Positions 41,737 to 49,513 of a stretch of DNA of 64,000 nucleotides are shown here, piece after piece (positions within the stretch are counted from its first letter, which is position 1; every line of letters starts with the position of its first letter). The position numbers were made by a program, and so were the translations under genes. Under the pieces are notes generated by a model that was given only the letters and a program-made list of their open reading frames with translations, was not told where the DNA came from and searched no databases. The stretch is from Nocardia mikamii NBRC 108933 (GTDB taxonomy: Bacteria > Actinomycetota > Actinomycetes > Mycobacteriales > Mycobacteriaceae), in assembly GCF_001613505.1 (NCBI RefSeq), contig NZ_BDCM01000022.1:1-64000 (forward strand), read 5' to 3'.

Positions 41737-42779
41737 CCACAGCAGCGGAGCGGCCCGCCGCCCCAGCAGCGGACCAGCCCCTCACGCCGGCAGCGAAGCA
41801 GACCATACCGATCGCTGCCGCGTCCGACGGACCGCCGCACCTACCGAGTGCACACCATTCGTCCACGCCACCGGAGCCGGTGGTGACCGAGGTGGGCGGG
41901 ATCGCGGTGTCGGGACTCCTGATGCGGGCGCGAGAGCCGCGTGCGCTACTGGCCGCACTGCACGGCGGCGCTACCACCTCCGTCTACTTCGATTGTCCGG
42001 GACACCCCGAGTTGTCGCTGCTGCGCACCGCGTGCGACCTCGGCTTCACCGTGCTGGCACTGGACCGGCCGGGTTACGGTGCGTCGGCACCGGACGCCGA
42101 TCGACTGTGGGATCCGCAGCGGCGCGTCGACCTGATGTATTCGGCGGTGGCACAACTGCTTCCCGACGCCCGCGACGCGGGCGCACTGCTGATCGCCCAC
42201 TCGGCCGGGTGCGAGCTGGCCCTGCGGATGGCCGCCGACGATCGCGGCCGCGACCTGCTGGGCCTCGAAGTTGCCGGTACCGGACGCGAATACAGCACCG
42301 CGGCCGCGACGATGCTGTCCGCGGTGCGCGGACCCGGTGCGCGACCACGCGGACTCGACGAACTGCTCTGGCAACCGGCCCGGCTGTATCCGCCCGACCT
42401 GGTCGGCGGCGCGCCGATCGCCGCGAACGGGCCGCGCCTGGAAGCGGCGACCGTCGCCGACTGGGCCGATACCGAATTCCCGGCCCTGGCCGGTCGGATC
42501 CGCGTGCCGGTGCGCTTCACCCTCGGTGATCACGAACGGGTGTGGCGCAACGACCCGGACGGGATGGCGCATGCCGGCGCGGCGTTCACCGTGGCGCCAC
42601 GAGTGGTACTCAACCGGCAGCCGGGCAGCGGCCACAACCTGAGCGTGGGCCGTTCCGCGCGCGCCTACCACCTGGGGGTGCTGGCCTTCGCCGAGGAGTG
42701 CCTGCTCGCCGCCGGTGCCGGGTTCCCCTGCTCCGCAACCCAATTCGACGGGGCCGACGGTATGCGGCCCGGAAGGTGA
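41733..42779 (+). CDS. Alpha/beta hydrolase
   Basis: This 348-residue protein has an unusual Ala/Pro-rich first 45 residues, then a hydrolase core: LLAALHGGATTSVYFDCPG (oxyanion region), FTVLALDRPGYGAS, the nucleophile elbow LIAHSAGCELAL and the late histidine GSGHNLSVG. It may hydrolyse a C-C bond, ester, lactone or acyl-CoA thioester produced by the upstream enzymes. Start and upstream stop overlap as ATGA. Confidence 0.9.
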   Translation: MTTAAERPAAPAADQPLTPAAKQTIPIAAASDGPPHLPSAHHSSTPPEPVVTEVGGIAVSGLLMRAREPRALLAALHGGATTSVYFDCPGHPELSLLRTACDLGFTVLALDRPGYGASAPDADRLWDPQRRVDLMYSAVAQLLPDARDAGALLIAHSAGCELALRMAADDRGRDLLGLEVAGTGREYSTAAATMLSAVRGPGARPRGLDELLWQPARLYPPDLVGGAPIAANGPRLEAATVADWADTEFPALAGRIRVPVRFTLGDHERVWRNDPDGMAHAGAAFTVAPRVVLNRQPGSGHNLSVGRSARAYHLGVLAFAEECLLAAGAGFPCSATQFDGADGMRPGR

Positions 42780-42786
42780 GGCGAAG

Positions 42787-43308
42787 ATGAACGTCGCCGA
42801 CGTGGCGCTGCTGCTGTTGCGCCTGGTGGTCGGCGCGACCATGATCGCGCACGGCTACAACCATTGGCGCGGCGGCGGCCGCATCGACGGGACCGCACGC
42901 TGGTTCGCCGGGCTCGGGTTGCGCAACGGAATTTTGCAGGCCTGGCTGAGCGTGGTCACCGAAATCGGCGCGGGCGCATTGTTGATCGTGGGCCTGTTCA
43001 CGCCGCTGGCGTGTGCGGCGATCATCTCGGTGATGCTCGTGGCGGGCCTGCTGGCCCATCGCTCGAACGGATTCTTCGTCTTCAAGGAAGGCTACGAGTA
43101 CGTGCTGGTGCTCGCGGTCACCGCCTTGGCCACGGCCATGCTGGGCCCGGGACGGCTCTCGCTCGACCACGCGACCGATATCGAGGTCGTGGGCTGGGCC
43201 GGCGGTGTGATCGCGGCCGGGATGGCCGTGGTCGCGACGGCCGGGCTGCTGGCGACCTTCTGGCGTCCCGCGCCGGCGCCCGCGCAGCAGCCGGAACCCA
43301 CGGCATGA
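42787..43308 (+). CDS. DoxX-family membrane protein
   Basis: This 173-residue membrane protein has four hydrophobic segments (VALLLLRLVVGATMIAHG; LSVVTEIGAGALLIVGLFTP; AIISVMLVAGLLAH; VLVLAVTALATAML) and a further C-terminal one. The first helix ends AHGYNHW, as in DoxX proteins. These are linked to quinone redox or membrane stress, but the reaction is rarely known. It starts 7 bp after the hydrolase and may couple one of the SDR or P450 steps to the membrane. Confidence 0.85.
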   Translation: MNVADVALLLLRLVVGATMIAHGYNHWRGGGRIDGTARWFAGLGLRNGILQAWLSVVTEIGAGALLIVGLFTPLACAAIISVMLVAGLLAHRSNGFFVFKEGYEYVLVLAVTALATAMLGPGRLSLDHATDIEVVGWAGGVIAAGMAVVATAGLLATFWRPAPAPAQQPEPTA

Positions 43309-43337
43309 CAGGGTCATTCGACGGAAGAGGTGCGGAT

Positions 43338-44156
43338 ATGCGAGTCGGATTCATCGGATTGGGCAGCCAGGGCGGCCCCATGGCGCGGCGCATCATCGCG
43401 GCCGGATATCCGACCACGCTGTGGGCGCGCCGGGCCGCCACCCTGGAAGCGTTCGCCGATACCGGCGCGGCGACCGCCGACACACCGGCGGCACTGGGCA
43501 CCTGCAGCGATCTGGTCTGTGTCTGCGTGGTCGGCGACGACGACGTCCGCGAGGTACTCACCGGCGAACACGGCGTGCTGGCGGGCATGTCCGCGGGCGG
43601 GGTGGTGGCCGTCCACAGCACCGTCCACCCCGACACCTGCCGCGACTTGTCGAAAACTGCTGCTGTGCAGGGCATTTCCCTGGTCGACGCGCCGGTCAGT
43701 GGCGGCGGACCCGCCGCGGAGGCCGGGCGGCTGCTGGTGATGGCCGGTGGTGACGCCGAGGTGGTACAACGCTGCCGCCCCGTATTCGGCAGCTACGCCG
43801 ACCCGGTGGTGCATCTGGGCGGCGTCGGCTCCGGTCAGGTCACCAAACTGCTCAACAATCTACTGTTCACCGCCAACATCGCGACCGCGATGAGCACCTT
43901 CACCCTGGGCGCCGGACTGGGTGTCGATCCGGCCCGGCTGGGCGAGGTGATCGCGCACGGCACCGCGAACAGTTTCGCGTTGGGGCGCATCGTCGACGCC
44001 GGTGTGAGTCTCGACCGGCTCGCCCAGTACGCAGGGGCGCTGCTGCGCAAGGACGTCTCCCTGGTCGCGAGCCTGGCCGATGCGGCGGGGGCCGACCCCG
44101 GCGTCGTCCTCACCGCCGCGGACGCCACCCTGGCGCTGATGAATCGACAGCGGTGA
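43338..44156 (+). CDS. NAD(P)-dependent beta-hydroxyacid dehydrogenase (6PGDH-like), copy 1
   Basis: This is a 272-residue member of the 3-hydroxyisobutyrate/6-phosphogluconate dehydrogenase superfamily: MRVGFIGLGSQGGPMARR at the N-terminus, DAPVSGGGPAAEAGRLLVM for substrate binding, and the catalytic lysine in VTKLLNNLLF. It oxidises a 3-hydroxy acid or reduces a beta-keto or imine group. The ATG at 43338 is preceded by GGAAGAGG; an ATG at 43305 overlapping the DoxX stop would add 11 residues. A diverged second copy follows. Confidence 0.9.
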   Translation: MRVGFIGLGSQGGPMARRIIAAGYPTTLWARRAATLEAFADTGAATADTPAALGTCSDLVCVCVVGDDDVREVLTGEHGVLAGMSAGGVVAVHSTVHPDTCRDLSKTAAVQGISLVDAPVSGGGPAAEAGRLLVMAGGDAEVVQRCRPVFGSYADPVVHLGGVGSGQVTKLLNNLLFTANIATAMSTFTLGAGLGVDPARLGEVIAHGTANSFALGRIVDAGVSLDRLAQYAGALLRKDVSLVASLADAAGADPGVVLTAADATLALMNRQR

Positions 44157-44995
44157 CCGGGATGCGCATCGGATTCGTCGGCGCCGGACGGATGGGCCTG
44201 CCGATGGTACGCCGACTCGCGGCGGCCGGGCACGGCGTCCGGGTCGCGGTGCGGCGCAACGACGTTCGCGACGCGGTAACCGAGGCGGGCGCTCGCGCGG
44301 TGGACACCGCCGCTGAGGCCGCCGAAGGTGCCTACGCGGTGCTGGTGGGCCTTTTCTCCGACGATCAGGTGCGCGAGGTCTGTCTCGACGGTGACCTGCC
44401 CGCGGCCATGGCACCCGGATCGATCCTGGCCCTGCACACCACCGGCGATCCGCGCACCGCGCAAGCCGTTGCCGCACAGGCGGTTCCGCATGCCGTGCGA
44501 GTGGCCGACGCGCCTGTCAGCGGCGGACCGCACGATATCGCCGCGGGTGCGCTGACCGTCTTCGTCGGCGCCGACGACGACACCGCCGCCGATCTGCGGC
44601 CGGTGCTGTCGTGCTATGCCGATCCGATCCTGCACGTCGGCGCGCTCGGGGCGGGACAGCGGGTCAAGCTTGTCAACAACGCCCTGTTCGCGGCGCAGGC
44701 GGGACTGGTCGCCGCGGCGGTGCGGCTGGCCGGCCAGTTGGGAGTCACGGAAGCGGCACTGCTGTCGGCGCTCCCCCACGCCAGTTCCGCCGGACGCGCC
44801 GTCACCAGCATGGCCGCGAAGAGATCGGTGGCCGAATTCGGCGATGCGGTCGGCGAATTCCTGCGCAAGGACGTCGCGGTGGTCCGCGCCCTCACCACCG
44901 AACTCGGCGGCACGCTCGGCGTACTCGACGCCGCCATCTCCGCCGCCCCCTTCGGTCGAGACGACAAGCCAGCCCCGCACGTCACCGCCCATTGA
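44153..44995 (+). CDS. NAD(P)-dependent beta-hydroxyacid dehydrogenase (6PGDH-like), copy 2
   Basis: This 280-residue paralogue of the preceding gene has the same layout: RIGFVGAGRMGLPMVRRL, DAPVSGGPHDIAAGALTVF, and the catalytic lysine in RVKLVNNALFAA. The GTG start overlaps the previous stop (GTGA). Two diverged copies side by side may form a heteromer or handle two successive or stereoisomeric 3-hydroxy intermediates. It is the last gene of the TauD-P450 operon. Confidence 0.9.
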   Translation: MTGMRIGFVGAGRMGLPMVRRLAAAGHGVRVAVRRNDVRDAVTEAGARAVDTAAEAAEGAYAVLVGLFSDDQVREVCLDGDLPAAMAPGSILALHTTGDPRTAQAVAAQAVPHAVRVADAPVSGGPHDIAAGALTVFVGADDDTAADLRPVLSCYADPILHVGALGAGQRVKLVNNALFAAQAGLVAAAVRLAGQLGVTEAALLSALPHASSAGRAVTSMAAKRSVAEFGDAVGEFLRKDVAVVRALTTELGGTLGVLDAAISAAPFGRDDKPAPHVTAH

Positions 44996-45108
44996 CCGCG
45001 CTGCGCCCCGCGCCGTCACCTGTCACGCGTCGCCGGGCCGCTGTATCCACGACGCGGCACCCTCCCCGCAGCCCGCCCGCGCCCGAGATCCGGCTCGTCG
45101 GGTGCCGA

Positions 45109-45663
45109 TCATGCTCGCAATCCCTGCTCGATCAGCGACCACCCGCGGGCGGCCAGCACCCGGCGATCCTGCGCCCCGGCCCGCGCCAGCAGCGCCGCCA
45201 GCATCGCCAGCGCGAGCATGAGGTCTTGACACGTCAGATCGGCGCGGACCCGGCCGCACGCCCGGGCGATGTCGAGATGATCGCCCAGCAGTGCCGCCAC
45301 CCTGCTGCTCATCCGCGCCAGCCGCCCGTCGGTCAGCGACGGATCGATCAATTCGACGAACGCGATCGAGGTCACCACCTGGTCGACGATGCGTTCCAGG
45401 AGCTGGTCCAGCCCGGTATCCGACTGTGCCGCATAGGCTTCCAGCCCCACCACATTGTCCTCGAAGACCGCCAGCGCGAGCGATTCCCGGTCGGCGAAGT
45501 GCCGGTACAGACTCCCCTGCCCGACGCCCGCGCGCCGGGCGATCAGATTCAGCGGAGCCTCGAAACCCGATTCGGCGAACACCTCGCGGGCGGCGGCGAT
45601 CAGAGCCGCTCGATTGGCGGCGGCCGCACCGGGTCCACGATTCCCTCGACGCTGCTCGGTCAC
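45109..45663 (-). CDS. TetR-family transcriptional regulator
   Basis: This is a 184-residue TetR protein with a GTG start. The helix-turn-helix is clear (APLNLIARRAGVGQGSLYRHFADRESLALAVF, residues about 36-67). It is divergent from the SDR at 45758, and a perfect 26-bp inverted repeat lies 12 bp upstream of its start. It should repress that SDR and itself. The short effector domain fits a small hydrophobic ligand. Confidence 0.93.
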   Translation of the reverse strand: MTEQRRGNRGPGAAAANRAALIAAAREVFAESGFEAPLNLIARRAGVGQGSLYRHFADRESLALAVFEDNVVGLEAYAAQSDTGLDQLLERIVDQVVTSIAFVELIDPSLTDGRLARMSSRVAALLGDHLDIARACGRVRADLTCQDLMLALAMLAALLARAGAQDRRVLAARGWSLIEQGLRA

Positions 45664-45675
45664 CGGCCTACACTA

Positions 45676-45701
45676 CCAACCGGACAGTGATGTCCGGTTG
45701 G
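45676..45701. promoter_or_regulatory. Perfect TetR operator (CCAACCGGACA arms)
   Basis: CCAACCGGACA (45676-45686) and TGTCCGGTTGG (45691-45701) form a perfect 11-bp inverted repeat with a 4-bp spacer, between the divergent TetR and SDR genes. It is quite unlike the GAGAAT repeats, so this regulator forms a separate local switch. Confidence 0.8.
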
Positions 45702-45757
45702 AACGGCGACGTCGACACGTGCCGGCGGGCCCGCAGCGCACCGAGGAGGGAACACCG

Positions 45758-46516
45758 TTGAGCACCAGTAACTTTCACAACCGGGTAGCCATCGTCACGG
45801 GCGCCGGCTCCGGAATCGGGCGGGCCATGGCCATCGCATTCGCCAAATGCGGCGCCATGGTCGTGGCGGCCGATATCAGTTCCGACGGCGCCCAGGGTAC
45901 CGCCGCGGAGATCGGCGCGGCCGCGATTCCGGTAGTGGTCGACATCTCCGACGAAATCGACGTCGCCCGCGCCACCCGCACCGCGATGGACACCTTCGGC
46001 CGTATCGACGTGCTGTGCAACAACGCCGGGATCATGGACAAGATGGCATTGCCGGCCGACACCCCGGTGACCACCTGGGAACGCACGGTCGCGGTCAACC
46101 TCACCGGCACCTTCCTCATGACCCGGGCGGTGCTGCCTCATATGCTCGACCAGGGCATCGGTTCGATCGTCAACACCGCCTCGGAGGCCGGAATCCGCGG
46201 CGGCGCAGCGGGAATCGCCTACACCGCCGCCAAACACGGAGTGGTGGGACTGACCCGCAATGTGGCGTGGATCCATGCCGGGGACGGCATCCGATGTAAT
46301 GCGATCCTGCCGGGCCCGACGATGACCGGCATCGCCGAGCCCACCCCGGAATGGGATCTCGACGGGGTGACCCGGCTGCAGCCGGTGATGTCGCTGATGC
46401 GCGGTGTCGCCGAACCCGAGCAGATGGCCGAGGTCGCCGTCTTCCTCGCCTCCGACGCCGCCTCGTTCATCAACGGAGCGGTGGTCCCGGTGGACGGCGG
46501 CTGGTCGGCCGGTTGA
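45758..46516 (+). CDS. Short-chain dehydrogenase/reductase
   Basis: This is a 252-residue classical SDR with TGAGSGIGRAMAIAF at the N-terminus, NNAGIMDKM, the serine region NTASEAGIRGG, the catalytic YTAAKHG and the end NGAVVPVDGGWSAG. The start is a TTG at 45758 because GAGGAGGG lies at ideal distance and no ATG or GTG fits. It interconverts an alcohol and a ketone with NAD(P). Control by the divergent TetR through the perfect operator is very likely. Confidence 0.92.
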   Translation: MSTSNFHNRVAIVTGAGSGIGRAMAIAFAKCGAMVVAADISSDGAQGTAAEIGAAAIPVVVDISDEIDVARATRTAMDTFGRIDVLCNNAGIMDKMALPADTPVTTWERTVAVNLTGTFLMTRAVLPHMLDQGIGSIVNTASEAGIRGGAAGIAYTAAKHGVVGLTRNVAWIHAGDGIRCNAILPGPTMTGIAEPTPEWDLDGVTRLQPVMSLMRGVAEPEQMAEVAVFLASDAASFINGAVVPVDGGWSAG

Positions 46517-46533
46517 CCCGGCCGACCAGCGTC

Positions 46534-46703
46534 TCAGGCCAGCGCCGCGGCCGGCAGCGCGGGCATCGCATCGTAGGCCAGCCCGACGCCGCCGTTGATC
46601 ACGCAGATCGCCATCAGCTAGCTCCAGGTCGAACCCATCAGTGCGGTGGTGCGGCCGTACCCGGCCGCGATCACCAGCGCACCGATCGTGGTGTCGATTC
46701 GCA
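46534..46703 (-). pseudogene. MFS transporter fragment with in-frame stop
   Basis: The reverse strand reads IGALVIAAGYGRTTALMGST, then WS-stop-LMAICVINGGVGLAYDAMP and ALPAAALA-stop. This matches the late transmembrane region of actinobacterial MFS exporters (a G-x-G-x-AY-x-AMPAL pattern after a hydrophobic helix). It lacks the remaining ten or more helices and has a TAG at the middle. It is a relic between the SDR and the next crotonase. Confidence 0.55.
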
Positions 46704-46724
46704 CAGATCACCCCCTTTTGGGGT

Positions 46725-46739
46725 GAGAATATTATTCTT
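46725..46739. promoter_or_regulatory. Regulon operator, GAGAATATTATTCTT
   Basis: This near-perfect copy has arms GAGAAT and ATTCTT around ATT and lies 40 bp before the crotonase start at 46780. Its core contains TATTAT, a possible -10 hexamer. An adjacent CCCCCTTTTGGGG palindrome (46711-46723) precedes it. Confidence 0.7.
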
Positions 46740-46779
46740 CAAAACTGATACTGCTGTTTCGATTCGAACGGAGCGGGCG

Positions 46780-47577
46780 ATGACCGAACCCGTGGTCACG
46801 GTGGAGCACGCGGACGGCGTCGCGACGGTGACACTGCACCGTCCGGCGGTCCGCAATGCGCTCAATCGCGCGCTGATGGATGCGGTATGGGATGCGGTCG
46901 CCGCAGCGGGCGCGAATCCCGATGTCGGCGCGGTCGTTCTCACCGGAGCCGATCCGGCCTTCTGCGCGGGGATCGATATCGGCGCCGCCGCGTCCGGGCC
47001 GGCGTCGGTCCGCACCCCCGGATCGGGGCCCGGGCGCGGACCCGACGGCCTGTTCCGATTCTTGCCGGTGGTCGACATTCCGGTCATCGGCGCGATCAAC
47101 GGCGCATGTGTCGCGGGCGGGCTGGAACTGGCGCTGCAGTGCACCTTCCTCGTCGCCTCCGAACGAGCCCGGTTCGCCGACACCCACGCCCGGATGGGCA
47201 TGATGCCCGGTGGCGGGGTCACGGTCGGACTCACCCGGACGGTGGGCCGGCGCCGGGCGGTCGAACTGTCGCTCACCGGCAATTTCCTCACCGCCGACGA
47301 CGCACTCGCCTACGGGTTGGTCAATCATGTTGTGCCCCATGCCCACTTGCTGCCGTTCACGCGTTCCCTCGCCGCCGACCTGCTGACCGGCGACAGCGAG
47401 GCCCGCACGCGGCTGTTGCGGCACTACCGCGCCCTGGCCGAGGAGGACGGGCGCGGCGCACAGCTGCTCGAAGGTGTCATGGCCGAAACCTGGTCGCCCG
47501 GCACCGCCCGCATGGCCGAGTACGGGGCCCGGGTGATCGAACGAGGCCGCGAGCAGATGCGCGGGCAACCCAGATGA
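46780..47577 (+). CDS. Enoyl-CoA hydratase/isomerase family protein
   Basis: This 265-residue crotonase has FCAGIDIG in the first oxyanion loop and NGACVAGGLELAL with a catalytic-type glutamate (about 115). The second acid position reads FADTHARMGMMPGGG, as in a crotonase subgroup with histidine there. It starts at an ATG after CGGAGCGGG and has its own copy of the regulon operator upstream. It stands alone between relics of an MFS transporter and a FadD. Confidence 0.9.
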   Translation: MTEPVVTVEHADGVATVTLHRPAVRNALNRALMDAVWDAVAAAGANPDVGAVVLTGADPAFCAGIDIGAAASGPASVRTPGSGPGRGPDGLFRFLPVVDIPVIGAINGACVAGGLELALQCTFLVASERARFADTHARMGMMPGGGVTVGLTRTVGRRRAVELSLTGNFLTADDALAYGLVNHVVPHAHLLPFTRSLAADLLTGDSEARTRLLRHYRALAEEDGRGAQLLEGVMAETWSPGTARMAEYGARVIERGREQMRGQPR

Positions 47578-47698
47578 CCCGGCTCTCGTGGCCGGGCCAA
47601 TAGCGTTGCCGCAGTAGTCGTTTGCACAGTTCGCCGTTCGGATCCCGGGGCAACTCGGTGGTGAAGTCCACGCTTCGCGGGCATTTGCACGCGGCGAG
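47573..47698 (-). pseudogene. FadD (acyl-CoA synthetase) C-terminal fragment
   Basis: On the reverse strand a frame beginning after a TAG reads LAACKCPRSVDFTTELPRD then PNGELCKRLLRQRYWPG. This is the end of an AMP-binding ligase (K-x-P-R, F-x-x-ELPR, then PNGK-x-x-KR-x-LR). The essential lysine of the last motif is replaced by glutamate. Upstream parts of the gene are absent, so this is decayed debris overlapping the crotonase end. Confidence 0.55.
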
Positions 47699-47722
47699 CT
47701 ATCTGGCCGCCGATACGGAGGA

Positions 47723-47869
47723 TCAGTAGGCGAGGAAGAGGATTTCGTCGCGCGAGTAGTCGTGGCCGGGGTGATTCTCGGCCAGATGCTTCTGCGTCTT
47801 CTCGACGAGGTCGTCTTCGTCGGTGCCGACGATCTGTTCACCGCAGGGGCAGCCCAGTCTGGTCTTCAA
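47723..47869 (-). CDS. DUF1059-like small protein
   Basis: This 48-residue protein reads MKTRLGCPCGEQIVGTDED, then DLVEKTQKHLAENHPGHDY and SRDEILFLAY. The CxCG start and the VEKxQKHLAExHP helix match the short DUF1059 family. The TTG start at 47869 is chosen because GGAG lies 8 bp upstream and the protein begins MKTRL as in relatives. The function is unknown, and two cysteines and two histidines could bind metal. Confidence 0.75.
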   Translation of the reverse strand: MKTRLGCPCGEQIVGTDEDDLVEKTQKHLAENHPGHDYSRDEILFLAY

Positions 47870-47937
47870 CGTTGTTCTCCATCGGTCGGGCTGGACGTGT
47901 CGTTCCCCGTCACCTTAAGCACATTCTGTGCCGCCCG

Positions 47938-48543
47938 TCACCCCGGGTCACCCGCCCGTACCTCGTCCGAGACCGCTCGTCCGGCGCCGACGGCGGCCCT
48001 GAGCTCGGCGTATACCTCGGCTGTAACGTGTGACAATTCGCGCGTGGAGGAACCGTCGAGCCACCGATCGAAGGCGATGCCGAAGACGGTCACCGCGACC
48101 CGGGCGCAGACGGTCGCGACGGCCTCCGAAGCGCCCGCGCTCCGCAGCGCGTCCGCGAGTTCGCCACCCAGAACGGCCATTTTCCGCAGCTCACGCTCCT
48201 GGAGTCCGGGGTTGGCCGCGATCACCGCCCGCCGCCGCCGCTGCCACTGCGGCAGAGCGGGAATCCGCGCACCGGCCGCCTGGATCGCGGCGATCGCCGT
48301 CGCCATCGGGTCCGCATCGGCGGGAGCTGCGGCCACCGCTTCCGCGATCGCGCTGCTCAGCAGGTCCTGGCCGCCGAAGAGCACCTCCCGCTTATCGGCG
48401 AAATGGCGGAAGAAGGTGCGTTCGGTGAGGCCCGCCCGCTCCGCGATCTCGGCCACCGTGGTCTCGTCGAACCCGCGCTCGGAGTACAGCTCGAGGGCCG
48501 CTTCGGACAGCCGGCCGCGCGCATTGGGTTCCCATCGACTCAT
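47938..48543 (-). CDS. TetR-family transcriptional regulator
   Basis: This 201-residue TetR protein has a helix-turn-helix at about residues 27-58 (TTVAEIAERAGLTERTFFRHFADKREVLFGG). It is divergent from the thioesterase at 48676. Its upstream gap has GCTGACATTCAGC at 48569-48581, a short inverted repeat that could be its operator. It is a second-choice candidate for the GAGAAT regulon, but no such repeat lies next to it. Confidence 0.92.
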   Translation of the reverse strand: MSRWEPNARGRLSEAALELYSERGFDETTVAEIAERAGLTERTFFRHFADKREVLFGGQDLLSSAIAEAVAAAPADADPMATAIAAIQAAGARIPALPQWQRRRRAVIAANPGLQERELRKMAVLGGELADALRSAGASEAVATVCARVAVTVFGIAFDRWLDGSSTRELSHVTAEVYAELRAAVGAGRAVSDEVRAGDPG

Positions 48544-48568
48544 GATCCGATCCTAGGTGACGACAGTT

Positions 48569-48581
48569 GCTGACATTCAGC
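48569..48581. promoter_or_regulatory. Short inverted repeat GCTGACATTCAGC (candidate operator)
   Basis: Five-base arms GCTGA and TCAGC surround CAT, 26 bp from the TetR start and 95 bp from the thioesterase start. It is short, so chance occurrence is possible. Confidence 0.3.
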
Positions 48582-48675
48582 TATCGCGCCACTGGGCGAA
48601 CCGGTGGCCACCCTCCGGATGCCGTCCGATAACGTGTTCTAATTCGAGGGGGCCGGGAACGGAAGGGCCGAGGCG

Positions 48676-49470
48676 ATGATGGCATTCTTCAGCCGTGACG
48701 AACGGGGGTTCGTCGCGGGCGACTTCGCGGTGAGCAAATGGTCGCCCGATCACGTGGCCGGACCCGCCATCTGCGGGCTGCTGGCGCGAGAATTGGAAAC
48801 CCATTGCCCGGGAGCCGGTTTCGTTCCCGCACGCCTCACCGCCGACCTGTTCCGCCCGGTGCGGAACGAACCGATCACGGTGCACAGCGCGGTGGTGCGC
48901 TCCGGTGCCCGGGTGCGCGCCGCCGATGCGTGGATCACCCAGCAGGACGAGGTGCGGGTGCGGGCGTCGGTGATGTATCTGGCCGCCACGCAGCAACCTC
49001 CGGGCCGGATCTGGCAGGCCGAACAGGACCTGCCGGTGCCCGAACGGCGGCTGGACGCGCCCACCGGTCAACCACCGTTGTTCAAATGCGGTGACGGTGA
49101 CTGGTCCGGTGACTTCGCCGCCGCGCAGAACGAGGAACGCAAATCGGTCTGGCAGAATCTGCCGCCACTGGTCGAGGGCGAGCCGATCACGCCGTTCCAG
49201 CGCGCGGCGTTCCTGGCCGACACCACCAATCTGGTCTGCAACTGGGGCACCGAGGGCGTCGGCTACATCAACAGCGACGTGACCCTCACCCTGACCAGGC
49301 TCCCCCAGGGACGGGAGCTGGGATTGCATGCACAGGACCATATGTCGGCCGACGGCATCGCGGTCGGCACCGCCACCCTCTACGACCGGGGCGGCCGGAT
49401 CGGCACCTGCGTCGTCACCGCACTGGCCAACGCCGCCCGCCAGGTGGATATGGCCGAGACGAGGGTCTGA
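48676..49470 (+). CDS. Thioesterase-superfamily (double hotdog) protein
   Basis: This 264-residue protein reads like acyl-CoA thioesterase II-type double hotdog proteins: GDFAVSKWSPDHVAGPAICG, LTADLFRPVRNEPITVHSAV and VMYLAATQQPPG in the first half. The second half has NWGTEGVGYINSDVTLTLTR, GLHAQDHMSADGIAVGTATLYDRGGRIG. It would release CoA from dead-end acyl-CoAs. An ATG one codon later is equally possible. The divergent TetR probably controls it. Confidence 0.85.
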   Translation: MMAFFSRDERGFVAGDFAVSKWSPDHVAGPAICGLLARELETHCPGAGFVPARLTADLFRPVRNEPITVHSAVVRSGARVRAADAWITQQDEVRVRASVMYLAATQQPPGRIWQAEQDLPVPERRLDAPTGQPPLFKCGDGDWSGDFAAAQNEERKSVWQNLPPLVEGEPITPFQRAAFLADTTNLVCNWGTEGVGYINSDVTLTLTRLPQGRELGLHAQDHMSADGIAVGTATLYDRGGRIGTCVVTALANAARQVDMAETRV

Positions 49471-49513
49471 GCGCCGGGCACCCGCGCCCGGTCGCGCGAG
49501 GAGGCGCCGACGA

